Below are positions 37,693-46,121 of a stretch of DNA of 64,000 bases, one piece after another (positions within the stretch are counted from its first letter, which is position 1; each line of letters starts with the position of its first letter). Where the stretch lies: NCBI GenBank assembly GCA_900469625.1, contig UBXV01000014.1, forward strand, positions 241,316 to 305,315, read 5' to 3'. The notes under the pieces are model-generated. The model had not been told where the DNA came from and did no database searches. It saw only the letters and a program-made list of their open reading frames with translations. The translations under genes were made by a program, and so were the position numbers. Origin of the DNA: Hyphomicrobiales bacterium (GTDB taxonomy: Bacteria > Pseudomonadota > Alphaproteobacteria > Rhizobiales > Rhizobiaceae).

Positions 37693-38538
37693 TCAGACGA
37701 CGCCGAAGCCAAGCGCATAGGTCCGCGTCTGGCCGGGCTCGAGCAGTGTCAGCTCCCCGGCGGCATGGAGCTCCGGCCGTTTGGCGAGCCGGTGCGAAGC
37801 CGGCTCGATGCTGATGACGTCAGCGGCCCCGCGCTGGCAGCGCCACATCTGCAGAAAGGGCAGCGTGTCGGCGCGGAAGCGTACCGTCAGCCGCCTGCCG
37901 CCGACGCCGGCAAGCGGCGACAGCGCGACCTCGGACCACCCGTCCGCTGCCATATGTGCCGGAATGCAGAAATGGGCGCTCTCGCCCTCGCCGAAGCGCC
38001 AGTCGCGTGCCCCCTCGGCAAAGGAGGGGCTGACGATGCGGGTCTCGTTGCCTGCTAGCCGGCCGGCAATGTTGAGGTGATACATCATCATCGGCGGGAA
38101 GGCCTGGGCGCCGGTGTTGGTCAGCCGGTCTTCGAGCATCACCTGGTGGCGGTCTGCATCAACCTGCCAGCGCCGCTCGAGCAACGCATGGCCGCCATCG
38201 GCCAGATTGACCTCGACCGTGGCAATGCAAAGCGTGGCGTCTGCAGACATGTGCGTATGCTTGACCGGCGTGCCGGCCAACGATCCGTGCAAGGGATAGC
38301 GCGCGCGCGCCTCGCTGCCGTCGATCGGCTCGGGGTGGCGGATGTGATCGGGGCCGCAGGTGAAGAGAAAGCCTTGAAGCGCCCGGTCTATGCGAGGGTC
38401 GCCATCGCTCGGGATCGCCGCCCCCGGCGACAGGTCGACGCCATCGACGACGAAAGCGGCAATGTCGAGCGCCGACAAGCGGTCGAAGAGAATGTGATTC
38501 TCCTGCTCGTCCTCCGGCGCATCAAATCTCGTTCGCAT
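37693..38538 (-). CDS. Aldose 1-epimerase-fold protein (DUF4432-like)
   Basis: A 281-residue beta-rich protein with galactose-mutarotase features: 'RYPLHGSLAGTPVKH' (His of the family), 'MMMYHLNIAGRL' and 'ADVISIEPASHRL'. These place it near the DUF4432 group of mutarotase-like enzymes. It probably binds a sugar in the cytoplasm; epimerase activity is not proven. Just upstream, 38546-38575 carries a 14-bp tandem duplication (CCAGCCCAAACCACT-like). The neighbours do not indicate a pathway. Confidence 0.7.
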   Translation of the reverse strand: MRTRFDAPEDEQENHILFDRLSALDIAAFVVDGVDLSPGAAIPSDGDPRIDRALQGFLFTCGPDHIRHPEPIDGSEARARYPLHGSLAGTPVKHTHMSADATLCIATVEVNLADGGHALLERRWQVDADRHQVMLEDRLTNTGAQAFPPMMMYHLNIAGRLAGNETRIVSPSFAEGARDWRFGEGESAHFCIPAHMAADGWSEVALSPLAGVGGRRLTVRFRADTLPFLQMWRCQRGAADVISIEPASHRLAKRPELHAAGELTLLEPGQTRTYALGFGVV

Positions 38539-38720
38539 GCACCGGCCCTCCAGCCCAAACCACTCCAGCCCAAACCACGGGAATCACAGCGATCACAAAG
38601 ACATGATAGCCGATGGGGGCTGTTTTTCATCGGTTGAAAGCTGCTAAGGCTGCGCCTAGATAGAATTTAACCGCTTATTCATGATGAATTCATTTTTTTC
38701 ACATTAACGTCGAAATCCGA

Positions 38721-40148
38721 ATGTACCGCGCCACATCAACCACCATGAGAACAGGTTTTAACGTGACGTCAGCGACCCGCACCGGCCTCTCGCTCCTCGC
38801 CGCAGCCGGCTTCCTCGCCGTGGATCTTGCATCCGCCTTCGCTCAGGAAGGCTACGGCCGCAACCGCCGGGGCAATGGCGACGTGATGCTGGTGACGCCG
38901 GACGGCGAAATTCTCGACTATATGCCGGGCGCCGACGAAGTGCGCACCATGCGCGACCGTCGCGGCCGCACCGTGCTCGTCGACAACTGGGGCAATCTGG
39001 TCGCCACCGTCGTGCCGTCGGAAGGCTATGGCGCCTACCGCCGCCAGCAGGAAGCGGACTATTATTCCAACCGGCGCACCCGCGATCGCGGCTACGGCTA
39101 TTCCGAGCCGGGCGACGTCACCGGATCCATTCCCGACTACCGCGACCAGGCCTATCGCGACGTGGTGCCGCCTTCGGTCGAACGCAACGAACTGCCCAAC
39201 AGCCTACCCGGCCTGATCGACGGCGGTGAACAGGCGGCGATCGATCCGCAATATGATGAGCCGCCGCGCCAGTCCATGCCGCCGGCGATCTCGGTCAAGT
39301 CGAAGTCACGCGCCGAAATCACCGCATTGCAGGTCTTCCTCGACCGCGAAGGCTTTTCGCCCGGCGTCATCGACGGCAAGATGGGCTCCAACGTCACCAA
39401 GGCCATCGAGGCCTACCAGCAGTCGACCGGCGAAACGCTCGATCCGAACAACACCGAGGACATTCTCGAGCGGCTGCGCATGAACGGCGGCCTGCCGATC
39501 ACCAGCTACACCATCACGGCTGCCGATGCCGCGGGGCCCTATGTCGCCTCGATCCCCGACGATTACGCCCACAAGGCGATGCTGCCGCACATGTCGTTCA
39601 CCGCGACGAGCGAAATGCTCGGCGAGAAATTCCACATGGACGAGGCCTATCTGCGCGAACTGAACCCGGGCGTCGACTTCACCATCCCCGGCACGATCAT
39701 CAAGGTCATCAACCCCGGCGAAAACCGCAAGGAAAAGGTGGCGCGCATCGTCGCCGACAAGGCTCGCAAACAGGTTCTGGCCTACGACGCCGCCGGCAAG
39801 CTCGTCGCCGCCTACCCGGCGACGATCGGCTCGTCCGACACGCCCTCGCCGTCCGGCACCGTCAATGTCGAGCGCATCGCGCTCAATCCCGGCTACACCT
39901 ACAATCCGAAGATCAACTTCAAGCAGGGCAACAACGACAAGATCCTGACGTTGCAGCCGGGCCCGAACGGTCCGGTCGGAACCGTCTGGATAGCGCTGTC
40001 GAAGCCGACCTACGGCATCCACGGCACGCCTGAGCCCTCCAAGATCGGCAAGACCCAGAGCCACGGCTGCGTGCGCCTGACCAACTGGGACGCGACCGAG
40101 CTCGCCAAGATGGTGAGCGTCGGCGTCACGGTCGAATTCGTCGACTGA
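38721..40148 (+). CDS. L,D-transpeptidase with peptidoglycan-binding domain
   Basis: The protein has 475 residues: a signal peptide (to about 'ASAFAQ'), a low-complexity Arg/Tyr-rich N-terminal half, then PG_binding_1 ('ALQVFLDREGFSPGVIDGKMG'). A LysM-like stretch follows, and a C-terminal YkuD domain. The catalytic site is 'SHGCVRLTNWDATEL' with Cys near 457. It would form 3-3 cross-links or attach proteins to peptidoglycan, an important route in Rhizobiales. ATG 38721 and ATG 38745 are both possible; neither has a clear ribosome site. Confidence 0.88.
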   Translation: MYRATSTTMRTGFNVTSATRTGLSLLAAAGFLAVDLASAFAQEGYGRNRRGNGDVMLVTPDGEILDYMPGADEVRTMRDRRGRTVLVDNWGNLVATVVPSEGYGAYRRQQEADYYSNRRTRDRGYGYSEPGDVTGSIPDYRDQAYRDVVPPSVERNELPNSLPGLIDGGEQAAIDPQYDEPPRQSMPPAISVKSKSRAEITALQVFLDREGFSPGVIDGKMGSNVTKAIEAYQQSTGETLDPNNTEDILERLRMNGGLPITSYTITAADAAGPYVASIPDDYAHKAMLPHMSFTATSEMLGEKFHMDEAYLRELNPGVDFTIPGTIIKVINPGENRKEKVARIVADKARKQVLAYDAAGKLVAAYPATIGSSDTPSPSGTVNVERIALNPGYTYNPKINFKQGNNDKILTLQPGPNGPVGTVWIALSKPTYGIHGTPEPSKIGKTQSHGCVRLTNWDATELAKMVSVGVTVEFVD

Positions 40149-40883
40149 GGCGCCGCGTTGGCACGGCAGCGCATGTCGAGCGCTTGAGCCGATCGTGGCC
40201 TCCAGCCGTTGGAAGCGCTGAAGGCGCTTGCTTCTTGAGCGCTGCGCCCATTTTCCCTCATTCCGGCCTTGGGCTGGAATCCGGAGACCTGACGGACGTC
40301 AGGTGAAAAGCTATTCATCCCAAAGACTTAGGATCGCTCGATTCCTGTGACAAGCGCGGGAATGAGGTGCCTTGACCCTTCGCAAGGGCTTGCGTGGTAT
40401 CGGACAACGAGAATGAACGACCCTGTCCGACCTGCCCAGGTTCTTGCACAGACAAGCGATGCCCCTTCGGCATCGCGGCAAGGCCCCCAACGCGCCGAAA
40501 TTCCTCCGAATCCCTTGAAATCGCAGCTTTTTGTTCGCGCCTTCACCCAATTGGGGGAGTGACACCGGCAGGCCTCTATTGAAAATGCCCCTGTCTGACC
40601 AAGGACATCCGCGGTCAGGCTATTTTCATCGGAACCCATAGGGCCGGTGCGGCGGACCACCGACCCGGCAAAGACATTTAACCCGACTACTCCATCGACA
40701 CGAACCAGACCGCGGCCGCCCACGAACCGGCTGCGGTCATTTTTTTGCCAGGCCCGCACGAGCCTTTTCAGGCGCACCCGGCCTGCATGACCTCATGAAA
40801 CATTGTCATGAGAATTTTCGAGGCGTTGGTCCTATCACTTAGCCACCTCTAAATTTCAGGCCCTTACCGAAGGAATGTCCGCG
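40149..40883. other. 735-bp intergenic region with one mosaic repeat
   Basis: It contains mosaic element A (40257-40366). Beyond that, a hairpin GATGCC/GGCATC (40458-40474) and an AT-rich stretch before the oxidase gene are all I see. No coding frame is convincing. Confidence 0.45.
40257..40366 (+). repeat. Mosaic palindromic element, copy A
   Basis: About 110 bp built from consecutive palindromes: CATTCCGGCC..GGAAT, then a GACCTGACGGACGTCAGGT centre, then CCAAAGACTTAGG, then ATTCCTGTGACAAGCGCGGGAAT. Copies B (42214-42321) and C (43130-43238) have the same order with substitutions. This is a dispersed, non-coding element resembling REP/RIME-type repeats. Confidence 0.75.
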
Positions 40884-42173
40884 ATGGCGACCGAGCGCAC
40901 CCTGCCCAACCTTTGGCATGCGACCGCGCCGGCAGCGCCGGAGACGCGGCCGCTTTCCCGCGACATCACCACCGATGTCGCCATCATCGGCGGCGGCTTC
41001 ACCGGCCTGTCGGCCGCCCTTCACCTCGCAGAAACGGGCGTGAAGGCGACCGTCATCGAGGCGAAGATGATCGGCTTCGGCGGCTCCGGCCGCAATGTCG
41101 GTCTCGTCAACGCCGGCATGTGGGTGAAGCCCGACGACCTGATCGCGACGCTCGGCGCCGACGCCGGCAACCGCCTGCTCGGTGAGCTCGGCGACGGCCC
41201 GGCCATGGTGTATTCGCTGGTCGAAAAGCACGGCATCGCCTGCGAAGCCGTGCGCAATGGCACACTGCACATGGCGGTCGGCGCCGAGGGCCTGAAGGAC
41301 ATCAGCGACCGCGAAGCCCAGTGGAAGAAGCGCGGCGCGCCGGTCGAGGTCCTCTCGGCCGAACGGGCAGCAACGCTCTCGGGCGCACAAGGTTTCTCCG
41401 GCGCGCTGCTCGATCGCCGCGCCGGCACAATCCAGCCGCTTGCCTATGCCCGCGGCCTCGCGCGCGCAGCCCTTGCCGCCGGCGCCGAGATCTACACCGA
41501 CACGCCGCTTGTGGGCGCCGAACGCCAGGGCGATGCCTGGCTGTTGCAGGCGGGCGAAAACACCGTCAGGGCCAAGCAAGTGATCCTCGCCACCAACGCC
41601 TATGGCGGCATGTTTGCGCAGACGCCCTGGCAGCAGCACACCCAGGAACTGACGATCCTGCCCTATTTCCAGTTCGCCACCAATCCGTTGCCGGAAAAGG
41701 TCGCAGCCCGCATCCTGCCGGAGCGCCAGGGCACCTGGGACACCGGCCTCGTCATGACCTCGTTCCGGATGGACCAGCAGAACCGCCTCATCTTCGGCTC
41801 GATCGGCCGGCTGGATGCGATGGCGCAAGGCACGCACCGCGCCTTCGCCGCCCGTTCCGTGCGCAAGCTCTTCCCTTACATCGGCGATTTCCGTTTCGAA
41901 TACTGGTGGGACGGCCGCATCGGCATGACGACCAACAACCTGCCGGCCATGCACACGCTGGCGCCGAACGTGTTTTCCGTCAGCGGCTACAACGGCCGCG
42001 GCATCGCGCCGGGCACCGTCTTCGGCAAGGCGCTCGCAAGCCACGTCACCGGCCAGACCTCTGCAATCCCGCTTGCCGAAACGCCCGTGACCCCCGACAG
42101 CCTGCGCACCGTCAAGTCGGCCTTCTACCATGCCGGCGCGCAGGCCAAGCACCTGGTCGATCACCGCTTTTGA
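40884..42173 (+). CDS. FAD-dependent amine oxidase, PuuB-like
   Basis: The protein has 429 residues, of the DAO family. The FAD motif is 'VAIIGGGFTGLSAALHLAE' (about 34-52), 'GGSGRNVGLVNAGMW' fits the PuuB/OrdL group, and the C-terminal FAD element is 'SGYNGRGIAPGTVFG'. Relatives oxidise gamma-glutamylputrescine or similar amines to aldehydes. It does not sit in the glutamine-synthetase operon 4-12 kb away, so a shared pathway is speculative. ATG 40884 is chosen because AGGA lies 9 bases upstream; ATG 40875 directly abuts that site. Confidence 0.82.
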   Translation: MATERTLPNLWHATAPAAPETRPLSRDITTDVAIIGGGFTGLSAALHLAETGVKATVIEAKMIGFGGSGRNVGLVNAGMWVKPDDLIATLGADAGNRLLGELGDGPAMVYSLVEKHGIACEAVRNGTLHMAVGAEGLKDISDREAQWKKRGAPVEVLSAERAATLSGAQGFSGALLDRRAGTIQPLAYARGLARAALAAGAEIYTDTPLVGAERQGDAWLLQAGENTVRAKQVILATNAYGGMFAQTPWQQHTQELTILPYFQFATNPLPEKVAARILPERQGTWDTGLVMTSFRMDQQNRLIFGSIGRLDAMAQGTHRAFAARSVRKLFPYIGDFRFEYWWDGRIGMTTNNLPAMHTLAPNVFSVSGYNGRGIAPGTVFGKALASHVTGQTSAIPLAETPVTPDSLRTVKSAFYHAGAQAKHLVDHRF

Positions 42174-42213
42174 GCCCCCAGTGCCCGCCTATGGGATGAT
42201 CACTGCTTTTCTC

Positions 42214-42321
42214 CTCATTCCGGCCCTGTGCGGGAATCCGGCGATCTGACGTCCGTCAGATCAAGAGCCTTTCAGCCAAGGACTTGGCTGCCTGGATTCC
42301 TGTGACAAGCACAGGAATGAG
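42214..42321 (+). repeat. Mosaic palindromic element, copy B
   Basis: The element starts 41 bp after the oxidase stop codon. The palindromes are well kept: GATCTGACGTCCGTCAGATC (perfect, 42242-42261), CCAAGGACTTGG and ATTCCTGTG..CACAGGAAT. Close to the end of the oxidase gene, it may also act as its terminator. Confidence 0.78.
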
Positions 42322-42630
42322 GTCGATTGTGGCTATCACTGAGCCATTGCGGTTCTCGGCAGCCCTCCGAAGCAGGTCTTGTGCACGCAACACGGACGAC
42401 CGACGAGCGGCGATCCGCATCGCAAGGTGTCGACAGGGGTTAATGACAGCCGCCCGCAGATCACCCGGCGCCAGTCTTGAATGTTGAATTTTCGACGTGT
42501 AGCTTCGTCTGCGGAAGCCTCTCCAAACCTGCTGCCGGGTTGAAGGGCCGCTGACCTATCACCCGACGATGATGTTCACCAACGTCGAAGCGTAATCGGC
42601 AGACTTCGGCCAAGAGCATCGGATCGTCAT

Positions 42631-42993
42631 ATGCTGAACCCGCAGCTTAGGTTCTCGTCTGCCAACATTGCTACCCTGAAGAAATCTCTCCGAGATCATT
42701 ACCCTCAGATCAAATCATCGCACCTGGACGAGGCGATCGCCTCATCCATTGGCTTCAAGTCATACGCAGCGATGCGGCCAGCGCTCCTTCAAGTCGGCAG
42801 CCACGCGCGGTTGATCGTCGTGACCGATCACATGTTGCTTCTGCTTCGACTGGAAGAACTGGGATACCGGGACATCGACGCGGGGCACCTGCGCCGCCTC
42901 ATGTGGGATATTAATTTTCCGGATCGCGAGTACGATAATCAACTCGATGAAGCTGTCTCGAAACGCAGAAGGCCGACGGCCGCGAACTCGTGA
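42631..42993 (+). CDS. Hypothetical protein, 120 residues
   Basis: No firm family. The segment 'LRDHYPQIKSSHLDEAIASS' followed by 'IGFKSYAAMRP' resembles the 'SHSQALELVARALGFRDWNAL' motif of small domains found on mobile-element proteins, but the match is loose. The body is helical and soluble, with no signal peptide. Codon use is visibly less GC-rich than in the neighbours, suggesting transfer. The gene lies between two related copies of the oxidase 3' end and downstream flank (42042-42435 and 43043-43374). No strong ribosome site is seen. It could be a degenerate gene. Confidence 0.5.
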   Translation: MLNPQLRFSSANIATLKKSLRDHYPQIKSSHLDEAIASSIGFKSYAAMRPALLQVGSHARLIVVTDHMLLLLRLEELGYRDIDAGHLRRLMWDINFPDREYDNQLDEAVSKRRRPTAANS

Positions 42994-43042
42994 TAACGGC
43001 ACAGGCCGTCGGGGACTGTCTGTTCGCTGGCGCGCAGGTGGT

Positions 43043-43374
43043 CACGTCACCGGCCAGACCTCGGCAGTCCCGCTTGCCGAGACGCCTGTGCCGCCCCTGT
43101 CCCTTTATGCGATGGTCACAGCTTTTTTCCTGATTCCGGCCTTGTGCCGGAATCCAGCGATCTGACGTCCGTCAGATCGAAAAGCCTTTCAGCCAAGGAC
43201 TTGGCTGGCTCGATTCCTGTGACCGGCACAGGAATGAGGTTGATTGTGCGCTGAGCCTTCCGTTGATCCGCACAGCAAGTCGGTCTCGGCGCTCCCAGAC
43301 GGATCTCCGAAACACGTCTGATGTACGCATTGAGGACAGCCGACATGCGGCGATCCGCAATGCGGTGTGCTGCC
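43043..43374 (+). pseudogene. Duplicated 3' end of the PuuB-like oxidase gene
   Basis: Bases 43043-43090 repeat 42042-42089 with a few substitutions and encode 'HVTGQTSAVPLAETPV' against 'HVTGQTSAIPLAETPV' in the intact gene. The rest of the gene end is deleted. Similarity resumes in the downstream flank, including the mosaic repeat and about 130 bases beyond it (compare 42361-42435 with 43300-43370). This is a relic of a segmental duplication, bounded on the right by the chemoreceptor stop codon. Confidence 0.72.
43130..43238 (+). repeat. Mosaic palindromic element, copy C
   Basis: The same palindrome order as copies A and B: CATTCCGG-type arm, perfect GATCTGACGTCCGTCAGATC (43159-43178), CCAAGGACTTGG, then ATTCCTGTG..CACAGGAAT. 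It was carried along inside the duplicated block. Confidence 0.78.
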
Positions 43375-44895
43375 TCAGGCCACGCGGCGATAGCCGGGTG
43401 CGGTGCCGACGTGGACCTGGGTCGACGTCTGGAACGCCTTCAGCTTCAGTGCGATCTGTTCGGATTCCACCGTCAGCGCCTGGCTTGCGGCATTGGCCTC
43501 TTCGACCATGGCGGCGTTCTGCTGGGTGATCTGGTCCATCTGGCCGATGGCCGTGTTGACCGCCTGCAGGCCCTGCGCCTGTTCGGCGGTGCTGGCGCGG
43601 ATGTTGCCGAAGACCGAGCTGACCTCGACCACCTGCGAAACGATCTGCTGCAGCGACTGGGCAACCTGGTTGACCGAGTTGACGCCGTCATCGACCTGGC
43701 CGCGCGACTTGGCGATCAGGCCCTGGATGTCCTTGGCCGCATCGGCGCAGCGCTGGGCAAGCGCGCGCACTTCGGAGGCGACAACGGCAAAGCCCCTGCC
43801 AGCCTCGCCGGCACGCGCCGCCTCGATGCCGGCGTTGAGCGCCAGCAGATTGGTCTGGAAGGCGATTTCGTCGATGACGTCGACGATGCGGGCAATGCTT
43901 GCCGACGACGTCTGGATTTCCTGCATCACCTCGATCGCGTGGGTAACGATCTCGCCGCTCTGCTCGGCATTGGCGCGGGCGGCGATCACGGTCGAATTCG
44001 CCTGATCGGCGCCTTCGGCCGTCTGCTTGACCGTGCGCGTCACCTGCTCGACGGCTGCAGCCGTCTCCTCGAGGTTGGCCGCCTGGCGCTCCGTGCGCTT
44101 GGCGAGGTCGTCGGCAGCCGCCGCAATCTCCTTGGCGCTCAGATGGATCTGGCTGGCGCCGGCCTCGATGCCGCCGATCGCGCGGGCAAGCTCGCTGATC
44201 GCATGGTTGAAGTTCTCGCCGAGCTCCTCGTAGGCGACCGGAAGATCGGCCGCGATGCGCGCCGTCAGATCGCCGTCGGAAATCTTCTTCAGCGCCACGC
44301 CGAAGGTCTGGCTGACGAGCTTGCGCTCGGTTGCCAGCACCTCTTCCTGGACCGCGCGCTGCTTGGTCACGTCGGAGGCGTCCATATAGACCGAGATCGA
44401 CAGATCCATGTCGAGGAACATGCCCTTGACGAGGCTCGACAGCATTGCGCTCATCTCTTCGGCCGACGTTGCCTGGCGCGAGAACATGCCGCCCTTCGGC
44501 CAGTGCGCCTTGACGATCTCGGTGATCAGGTGCTCGGCGATCAGCGCGTAGCCGCCGATGTACCAGCGCGGCTCGAGCCCGATGCGGGCATGCACCTGGC
44601 CGATGGTGCGAACCTTCGCACCGTATTCGTCGTTGAAATTGGCGTCGGCGATATTGGCCCAGTGGCCAACCTGCGCGCCCTTGGCGCGGTTGATATGCGC
44701 ATCCGACGAGAAGAAGCGGTTGGTCTCCGGCGTCTTCTTGACCCGGGCGTAGAACTTGTCGAGCGCCGGCGCCAGCTCCTTTTCGAGGATCGGCTTCAGG
44801 GCCTTCAGGCTGGCCTTGGCGGCATCGTCGAGCGCCATGAAATTGAGACGACCGGCGATGTCTTCCTTGCCGGCAGCGACGTGTTCCGTTTTCAT
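43375..44895 (-). CDS. Globin-coupled methyl-accepting chemotaxis protein (HemAT-like)
   Basis: A soluble chemoreceptor of 506 residues. The N-terminal protoglobin domain (about 15-170) has the proximal-haem histidine in '[20 protein letters not shown]', the family signature. A HAMP-like connector ('[17 protein letters not shown]') follows, then the MCP signalling domain with its hairpin tip '[20 protein letters not shown]'. It has no membrane segment, so it senses oxygen or another gas in the cytoplasm and signals to CheA. ATG 44895 has an AGGGAAG site. It is not accompanied by che genes here. Confidence 0.92.
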   Translation of the reverse strand: MKTEHVAAGKEDIAGRLNFMALDDAAKASLKALKPILEKELAPALDKFYARVKKTPETNRFFSSDAHINRAKGAQVGHWANIADANFNDEYGAKVRTIGQVHARIGLEPRWYIGGYALIAEHLITEIVKAHWPKGGMFSRQATSAEEMSAMLSSLVKGMFLDMDLSISVYMDASDVTKQRAVQEEVLATERKLVSQTFGVALKKISDGDLTARIAADLPVAYEELGENFNHAISELARAIGGIEAGASQIHLSAKEIAAAADDLAKRTERQAANLEETAAAVEQVTRTVKQTAEGADQANSTVIAARANAEQSGEIVTHAIEVMQEIQTSSASIARIVDVIDEIAFQTNLLALNAGIEAARAGEAGRGFAVVASEVRALAQRCADAAKDIQGLIAKSRGQVDDGVNSVNQVAQSLQQIVSQVVEVSSVFGNIRASTAEQAQGLQAVNTAIGQMDQITQQNAAMVEEANAASQALTVESEQIALKLKAFQTSTQVHVGTAPGYRRVA

Positions 44896-45103
44896 GCGCG
44901 ACTTCCCTGCATGCTCTTGCTGGATCATGGAAGCTGGACGGGAGACCAAGGGGTCGGATCCGCAATCCTTGCCGCAATCATGGCGGCTATCTGCACCCCG
45001 GCAAACCGCCTTCAGGTACAATCACTTTCCATCGGCACTCGTATAAGCCCATGGTAAAGGAAGCCTTACGGGAAACAGCCATTTCGGGTAACCGCAACGC
45101 GTT

Positions 45104-45137
45104 TCAACCGGAATTGACGTCCGTCAATTCCGGTTGA
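45104..45137 (-). terminator. Long perfect palindrome after the ParA gene
   Basis: Arms CAACCGGAATTGACG (45105-45119) and CGTCAATTCCGGTTG (45122-45136) meet around two bases. It is 32 bp past the ParA stop and 200 bp before the chemoreceptor start, so it probably ends the ParA transcript. There is no T-run. Confidence 0.55.
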
Positions 45138-45168
45138 AGTCAATGTCTTGAATGTGTGTGCAGCCAGT

Positions 45169-45885
45169 TCAGGCCGCGCGCCGGGCCCAGGCTGGGGCGC
45201 GCGAAGCCCAGGAACGGCGGGCTTTTACAGGCATCAGCGCCTGCACTTCCCTGGCAAGGGCCAAGGCGTTTTCACGTGCCTTGTCGAGATTGCTGACCCG
45301 GGTTTCGTCCATGGACTGCAGCGTTCCGCCGCAGTCGAAGATCTCGCGATAGGCAACGCGTTCGACGATCGGCGTGTCGAGCACGCTGACACCGCGCGAG
45401 GCAAGCAGTGTCTTGATCGTCTGCAGTGCGCGCGTCGTCACCAGCGAATTGACGCGGGTGAGAACGACGGAATGATTGATGCGGACGCGAGCCCGCTCTT
45501 CGATCTGGCGGATGAGCTCGAGGATCTGCACGGCGCCGCGCGCATCCATGGCACAGCCCTGCACCGGTATCAGCACCTGGTCGGAAAGGGCGAGCGCCAG
45601 CGCGACGATCTGGTCCTTGGCGCCGGCGAGGTCGATGATGATGTAGTCGGCCTCGTCCTTCATCTCCCGGATATGACATTCGAGAGAGGCCGGCGTGATG
45701 TGGGAGATGACCGAGAGATTGGCGATCTGGCCGGAGTTTTCCGCCCAGCTGGTGATCCAACGCTGCGGATCGGCATCGAGGACGACAACGCGGTGTCCCT
45801 GCCTTGCCAGTTCCGTCGACAGGATCAGCGCCGCCGTCGTCTTGCCCGCGCCGCCCTTTGCATTGGCGAAAGTGATGACCGCCAT
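45169..45885 (-). CDS. Orphan ParA/MinD-family ATPase
   Basis: The protein has 238 residues. The deviant Walker A is KGGAGKTT (10-17), 'VVLDADPQRW' is the A' motif, and 'DYIIIDLAGAKDQ' is the Walker B strand. There is no ParB partner or repeated parS site nearby, so it is unlikely to segregate a plasmid. Relatives position cellular cargo such as chemoreceptors, and the next gene downstream encodes one, though this receptor is soluble. ATG 45885 has AGGA 6 bases upstream; the frame is open to 46044. Confidence 0.85.
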   Translation of the reverse strand: MAVITFANAKGGAGKTTAALILSTELARQGHRVVVLDADPQRWITSWAENSGQIANLSVISHITPASLECHIREMKDEADYIIIDLAGAKDQIVALALALSDQVLIPVQGCAMDARGAVQILELIRQIEERARVRINHSVVLTRVNSLVTTRALQTIKTLLASRGVSVLDTPIVERVAYREIFDCGGTLQSMDETRVSNLDKARENALALAREVQALMPVKARRSWASRAPAWARRAA

Positions 45886-46046
45886 CTTATTCCTCATTTT
45901 CTGCTCTGTTCCCGCGCCCTGCCCGACCGAAGCGTCGAACAAGCAGTGCCGCTTAATAGAACCTTTCAGAACATGGTTAACGAAACGGAAATTTTCGCGG
46001 GCGAAGATTAACACCCGCCCGCGCGGGGGCGCGGGCGGAAACACGA

Positions 46047-46078
46047 AAAGCCCGGAAAACCATGGGCTTCCGGGCTTT
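46047..46078 (-). terminator. Intrinsic terminator after the alcohol dehydrogenase gene
   Basis: AAAGCCCGG (46047-46055) pairs with CCGGGCTTT (46070-46078). On the minus strand this stem-loop follows the ADH stop by about 43 bp, and T-rich sequence follows the stem. A second GC-rich hairpin (CCGCCCGCGC/GCGGGCGG, 46016-46038) lies next to it. Confidence 0.7.
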
Positions 46079-46121
46079 GAGAAAAATTAACGCTCAGAGG
46101 CATCCGGCAAGCCACCGGGGC

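Noticed and set aside
42556-42597. A short frame ending 'YHPTMMFTNVEA' upstream of the hypothetical gene
   Set aside because: It looked like the tail of a decayed gene, but it is too short and I could not place it in any family.
36578-43238. A CRISPR array, suggested by recurring palindromic repeats
   Set aside because: Repeats are kilobases apart, occur in both orientations, vary in sequence and have no regular spacers or cas genes.
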